DNA of 64,000 bases from Pullichristensenella sp002068815 (GTDB lineage: Bacteria > Bacillota > Clostridia > Christensenellales > Aristaeellaceae), in contig JAXGXF010000005.1 in assembly GCA_040772885.1 (NCBI GenBank), positions 181,084 to 245,083 of the forward strand, in the 5' to 3' direction. The notes beneath the pieces are model-generated. The model was not told the DNA's origin, made no database searches, and worked only from the letters and a program-made list of their open reading frames with translations. Positions 61,863-64,000 of this stretch are shown here, piece by piece. The translations under genes and the position numbers were made by a program. The first letter of the stretch is position 1, and each line of letters opens with the position of its first letter.

Positions 61863-63250
61863 CTAGGCGGAAGAATCCGTGGCGCCGGGACTCCAGCCCA
61901 AGTTTTTGAGTTTACTCAAGTAAGAGTCGATCTTTTTCTGCGTATTGAAGGAGTTGTAGTAGTCCGCGCCCAGGTCATGAAAGGCGTTGCCTGAGAGCAC
62001 ATGGTATATGGCAATCATCATGGAATGAGCGACGGCGACGATGGCGCGGTTTTTGCCGCGGCGGACAACCAACCGCTGATACTGGGCATAGAAGTAAGAG
62101 TTCTTGTTCTTGACGGCAACGACGGCGCACTGGACAATGGTGGACTTGAGCGTAGCATTACCGGCGGTAGTGCGCCCGCTCTTTCGTTTGCCGGCGCTCT
62201 CGTTGTTGCCGGGGCAGATGCCCGCCCAGGAACAGAGGTGATTGGCAGAGGGGAAGCGCGTCATATCCACGCCGATCTCCGCAAGGATGACCCTGGCGCT
62301 AACCTGGGCGATACCGGGCATGGCATCAAGTGCATCGGACGCCTGCGTATAGGCGTCATCCATATACCGCTCAATCAGCGAATCCAACCTGGTGATCTGT
62401 TCGGACTGCTGCTGGATGGTATGCAGGATTTCGCCGATGAGTTCTCGCTGCAGGGCGGTGACCACGCCGTCCAAGGAACGCTGGAGTTGCTGCGCAGACG
62501 ACTTCATGGAACGCTGCATGCAGGCCGCAACCGAAGCTGCGGTAATCGGCTTGTCTTCCGTCACCAGTCGAAGCATGGCATTCGCCGCCTGACCGGTAAT
62601 GTCAGACAACGAACTGGCCAGCTTGATGTTCGCGCCTTCCAGTATCTTCTGGAGCCGGTTCACCTCTCGCGCTCGCTCCTCCGCCCTGCTCTTGCGATAG
62701 CGGGTCATCTCGCGCAGTTCCCGCTGCTTGCGGTCGGGGATGAAGCTGGCGCGGAGCAGACCGTGCTGCAGCAAGTCAGCCATCCAGGCTGCGTCCGCCA
62801 CATCGGTCTTCCTGCCGGGGAGCGCCTTCATATGCGCCGCATTCACGACCATCGCAGGCAGCCCTTCCATCTCCAGAATGTTGTACAGAGGCTTCCAGTA
62901 CGGGCCTGTGCTCTCCATGGCCGCCATCAGGCATCCTTCTGATTTGAGCCAACCTGTCAGTTCTCGCAGTTCGTCTGTGTAGGTCCCGAATGTTCTCGTC
63001 TGAGACTTGCGCCCAGCCCGCAGACATGCGACGATTATTCGCTTGTGTACGTCAATCCCGCAACAACGCTCGTAGAGAATTTCCATGAAATCATCCCTTC
63101 TACGGCGCCATCCCTGACATATTCATCATTTTACCGTACGTCCTGTTGCTCTAGGCACTGACAATTCGCGGTGCGTTGCAGGGATGTATCTCAGTTTCTG
63201 TATCGAGCTCATATCTCAGAAATTCCCGAGCTCTTCGCCGTTCTTGGAGT
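61600..63250 (-). mobile_element. IS110-family insertion sequence (ends approximate)
   Basis: An intact transposase flanked by non-coding DNA between pheT and a CRISPR array. IS110 elements usually lack terminal inverted repeats and target duplications, so the limits given are only outer guesses. A CATCCCTG / CAGGGATG inverted pair lies upstream of the gene (between about 63105 and 63190), where a bridge RNA could be coded. Confidence 0.7.
61863..63086 (-). CDS. IS110-family transposase
   Basis: 407 residues, full length. RuvC-like DEDD domain: GIDVHKRIIVACL (Asp), AAMESTGPYW (Glu), KTDVADAAWMADLLQ (Asp, Asp); then a helical middle and the C-terminal IS116/IS110/IS902 domain with AMPGIAQVSARVILAEIG, WAGICPGNNESAGKRKSGRT and the conserved Ser region. 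These recombinases insert circular DNA using a bridge RNA coded in the element's non-coding end. The gene looks intact and is less G+C-rich than its neighbours, which fits recent arrival. Confidence 0.95.
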   Translation of the reverse strand: MEILYERCCGIDVHKRIIVACLRAGRKSQTRTFGTYTDELRELTGWLKSEGCLMAAMESTGPYWKPLYNILEMEGLPAMVVNAAHMKALPGRKTDVADAAWMADLLQHGLLRASFIPDRKQRELREMTRYRKSRAEERAREVNRLQKILEGANIKLASSLSDITGQAANAMLRLVTEDKPITAASVAACMQRSMKSSAQQLQRSLDGVVTALQRELIGEILHTIQQQSEQITRLDSLIERYMDDAYTQASDALDAMPGIAQVSARVILAEIGVDMTRFPSANHLCSWAGICPGNNESAGKRKSGRTTAGNATLKSTIVQCAVVAVKNKNSYFYAQYQRLVVRRGKNRAIVAVAHSMMIAIYHVLSGNAFHDLGADYYNSFNTQKKIDSYLSKLKNLGWSPGATDSSA

Positions 63251-63505
63251 ATAGCACACATTGCCTGAAGCCGCCCTATTTTCGTTCATCGTGGCGAGCT
63301 TTGCTCGTGAGGTTTCTGTAAGAGCTCCTTCTGTGAGGAAGTCAGTGATTTCTAGATTCTCGGAACCCGAGGCAGGAGGCATCCACCGCCGCAGGCGGCT
63401 TGGCCTTGACGGATTGCCGGAGAAAATGCTACGCTGGATAGACTGGCGGAGATGGAAAGTCAGCGATTTTTGGGTTCCCGTCACCGTGGGCAAGGATCCC
63501 TCGAA
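63087..63505. other. Non-coding region between IS110 and the CRISPR array
   Basis: 419 bases. The IS-proximal part probably belongs to the element. The rest is the leader-distal flank of the array. Short open frames exist on both strands (63261-63551 plus, 63209-63493 minus) but the plus one runs into the repeats and neither has a ribosome site or a family; I do not call them. A CCGCCGCAGGCGG hairpin lies at about 63387-63399. Confidence 0.5.
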
Positions 63506-64000
63506 CTTTCAATCCCCGCGCCCACACGGGACGCGACTCCTCAATCAATAGATGATGTGCGTCGTCAGGTTATTTCAATCCCCGCGCCCACACGGGACGC
63601 GACTGTACTGGTCCGGAATCTTGCCGGCGCCCTTCGGAATTTCAATCCCCGCGCCCACACGGGACGCGACACGTCTTGATTGCTCTCACGGACAGCGCCG
63701 GCCTTGGTATTTCAATCCCCGCGCCCACACGGGACGCGACGTCCAGGGGATTTTAACACGGTTTTTTGACTTTTTTATTTCAATCCCCGCGCCCACACGG
63801 GACGCGACGACAATGTCGTGCCCTTTTCGTTGGCCATCTTCGTATTTCAATCCCCGCGCCCACACGGGACGCGACGGGTCCAGCAGCGGGTCGAACACCA
63901 TCGCTTCGAGATTTCAATCCCCGCGCCCACACGGGACGCGACCGAGCGGGCCGCGGAGCCCCGGGGGCGCGGAGACGATTTCAATCCCCGCGCCCACACG
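63506..64000 (-). CRISPR. Type I-C CRISPR array, leader-distal end, truncated by the window
   Basis: Eight copies of a 32-base repeat, starting at 63506, 63572, 63639, 63709, 63777, 63844, 63911 and 63978 (the last cut at 64000). On the plus strand each starts ATTTCAATCCCCGCG and ends GGGACGCGAC. Read on the minus strand the repeat begins GTCGCG and ends GGATTGAAAT, the type I-C form, so the array is transcribed leftward with its leader beyond the right edge. Seven spacers of 34, 35, 38, 36, 35, 35 and 35 bases. The first copy (63506) has C for the first A, as expected of an old terminal repeat. No cas gene is inside the window. Confidence 0.98.

Noticed and set aside
63209..63551. Two overlapping short frames left of the CRISPR array
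   Set aside because: The plus frame runs into the repeats, neither has a ribosome site, and repeats and flanks easily make such frames.
63538..63977. Self-targeting spacers
   Set aside because: I saw no match of the seven spacers elsewhere in the window by eye; a proper search was not possible.

Overview
The window is 64 kb of G+C-rich (roughly two thirds by eye), densely packed bacterial chromosome. Gene content points to a Clostridia-type Firmicute. The indicators are T-box leaders before trpB and pheST, a perfect CIRCE operator, the plsX-acpP-rnc-smc-ftsY order, single-chain glycyl-tRNA synthetase, a CD1871A-type CXXC peptide beside a 4Fe-4S membrane protein and TlpA, a BMP-type nucleoside transporter, and MscL with a zinc-ribbon tail. 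The species cannot be named from sequence alone. Genes commonly overlap by 4 bases (ATGA), and almost every promoter carries an extended -10 (TGnTATAAT).

Layout. 1-1.55 kb: end of a class B penicillin-binding protein and rodA (cell-wall elongation). 1.6-7.4 kb, minus strand: one overlapping operon trpS-folC-rsmH-tgt-like-ArmA/Rmt-like methyltransferase-rsmI, rich in decoding-site RNA modification. 7.45-16.9 kb, plus strand: plsX-acpP-rnc-smc-ftsY continuing by overlaps into nagA, a ROK protein and a NUDIX hydrolase. 16.9-21.7 kb, minus: nucleoside-type ABC transporter with its binding protein. 21.8-26 kb: mscL, then an RNA leader and a 1074-residue secreted repeat protein. 26-27.5 kb, minus: redox trio. 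27.6-29.5 kb: htpG under CIRCE. 29.6-35.2 kb: MazG-like, a GuaA paralogue, GNAT, dapA and an AsnB paralogue; both amidotransferase paralogues have lost catalytic residues. 35.2-40.3 kb: a ribbon-helix-helix regulator, a small SLOG-like protein and a type IIA topoisomerase pair. 40.4-44 kb: T-box/trpB, flotillin and five tRNAs. 44-48.6 kb: ZIP transporter, C39-like protease, glyQS and two small-family proteins. 48.7-57.7 kb: acidic membrane protein, beta-propeller protein, glpK, a PTS-IIC-like permease, acyl-CoA synthetase, XRE-cupin regulator and a Dabb protein. 57.8-61.6 kb: T-box/pheST. 61.6-64 kb: IS110-family element and the leader-distal end of a type I-C CRISPR array that runs off the window; no cas gene is included.

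The points most worth following are these: a chromosomal aminoglycoside-resistance-type G1405 methyltransferase homologue between the genes for both C1402 methyltransferases; a TGT paralogue with an altered substrate loop beside it; the two amidotransferase-derived proteins with dismantled active sites within 5 kb; a canonical slippery heptamer at the end of the 4Fe-4S gene; and a miniature T-box-like attenuator before the secreted repeat protein.
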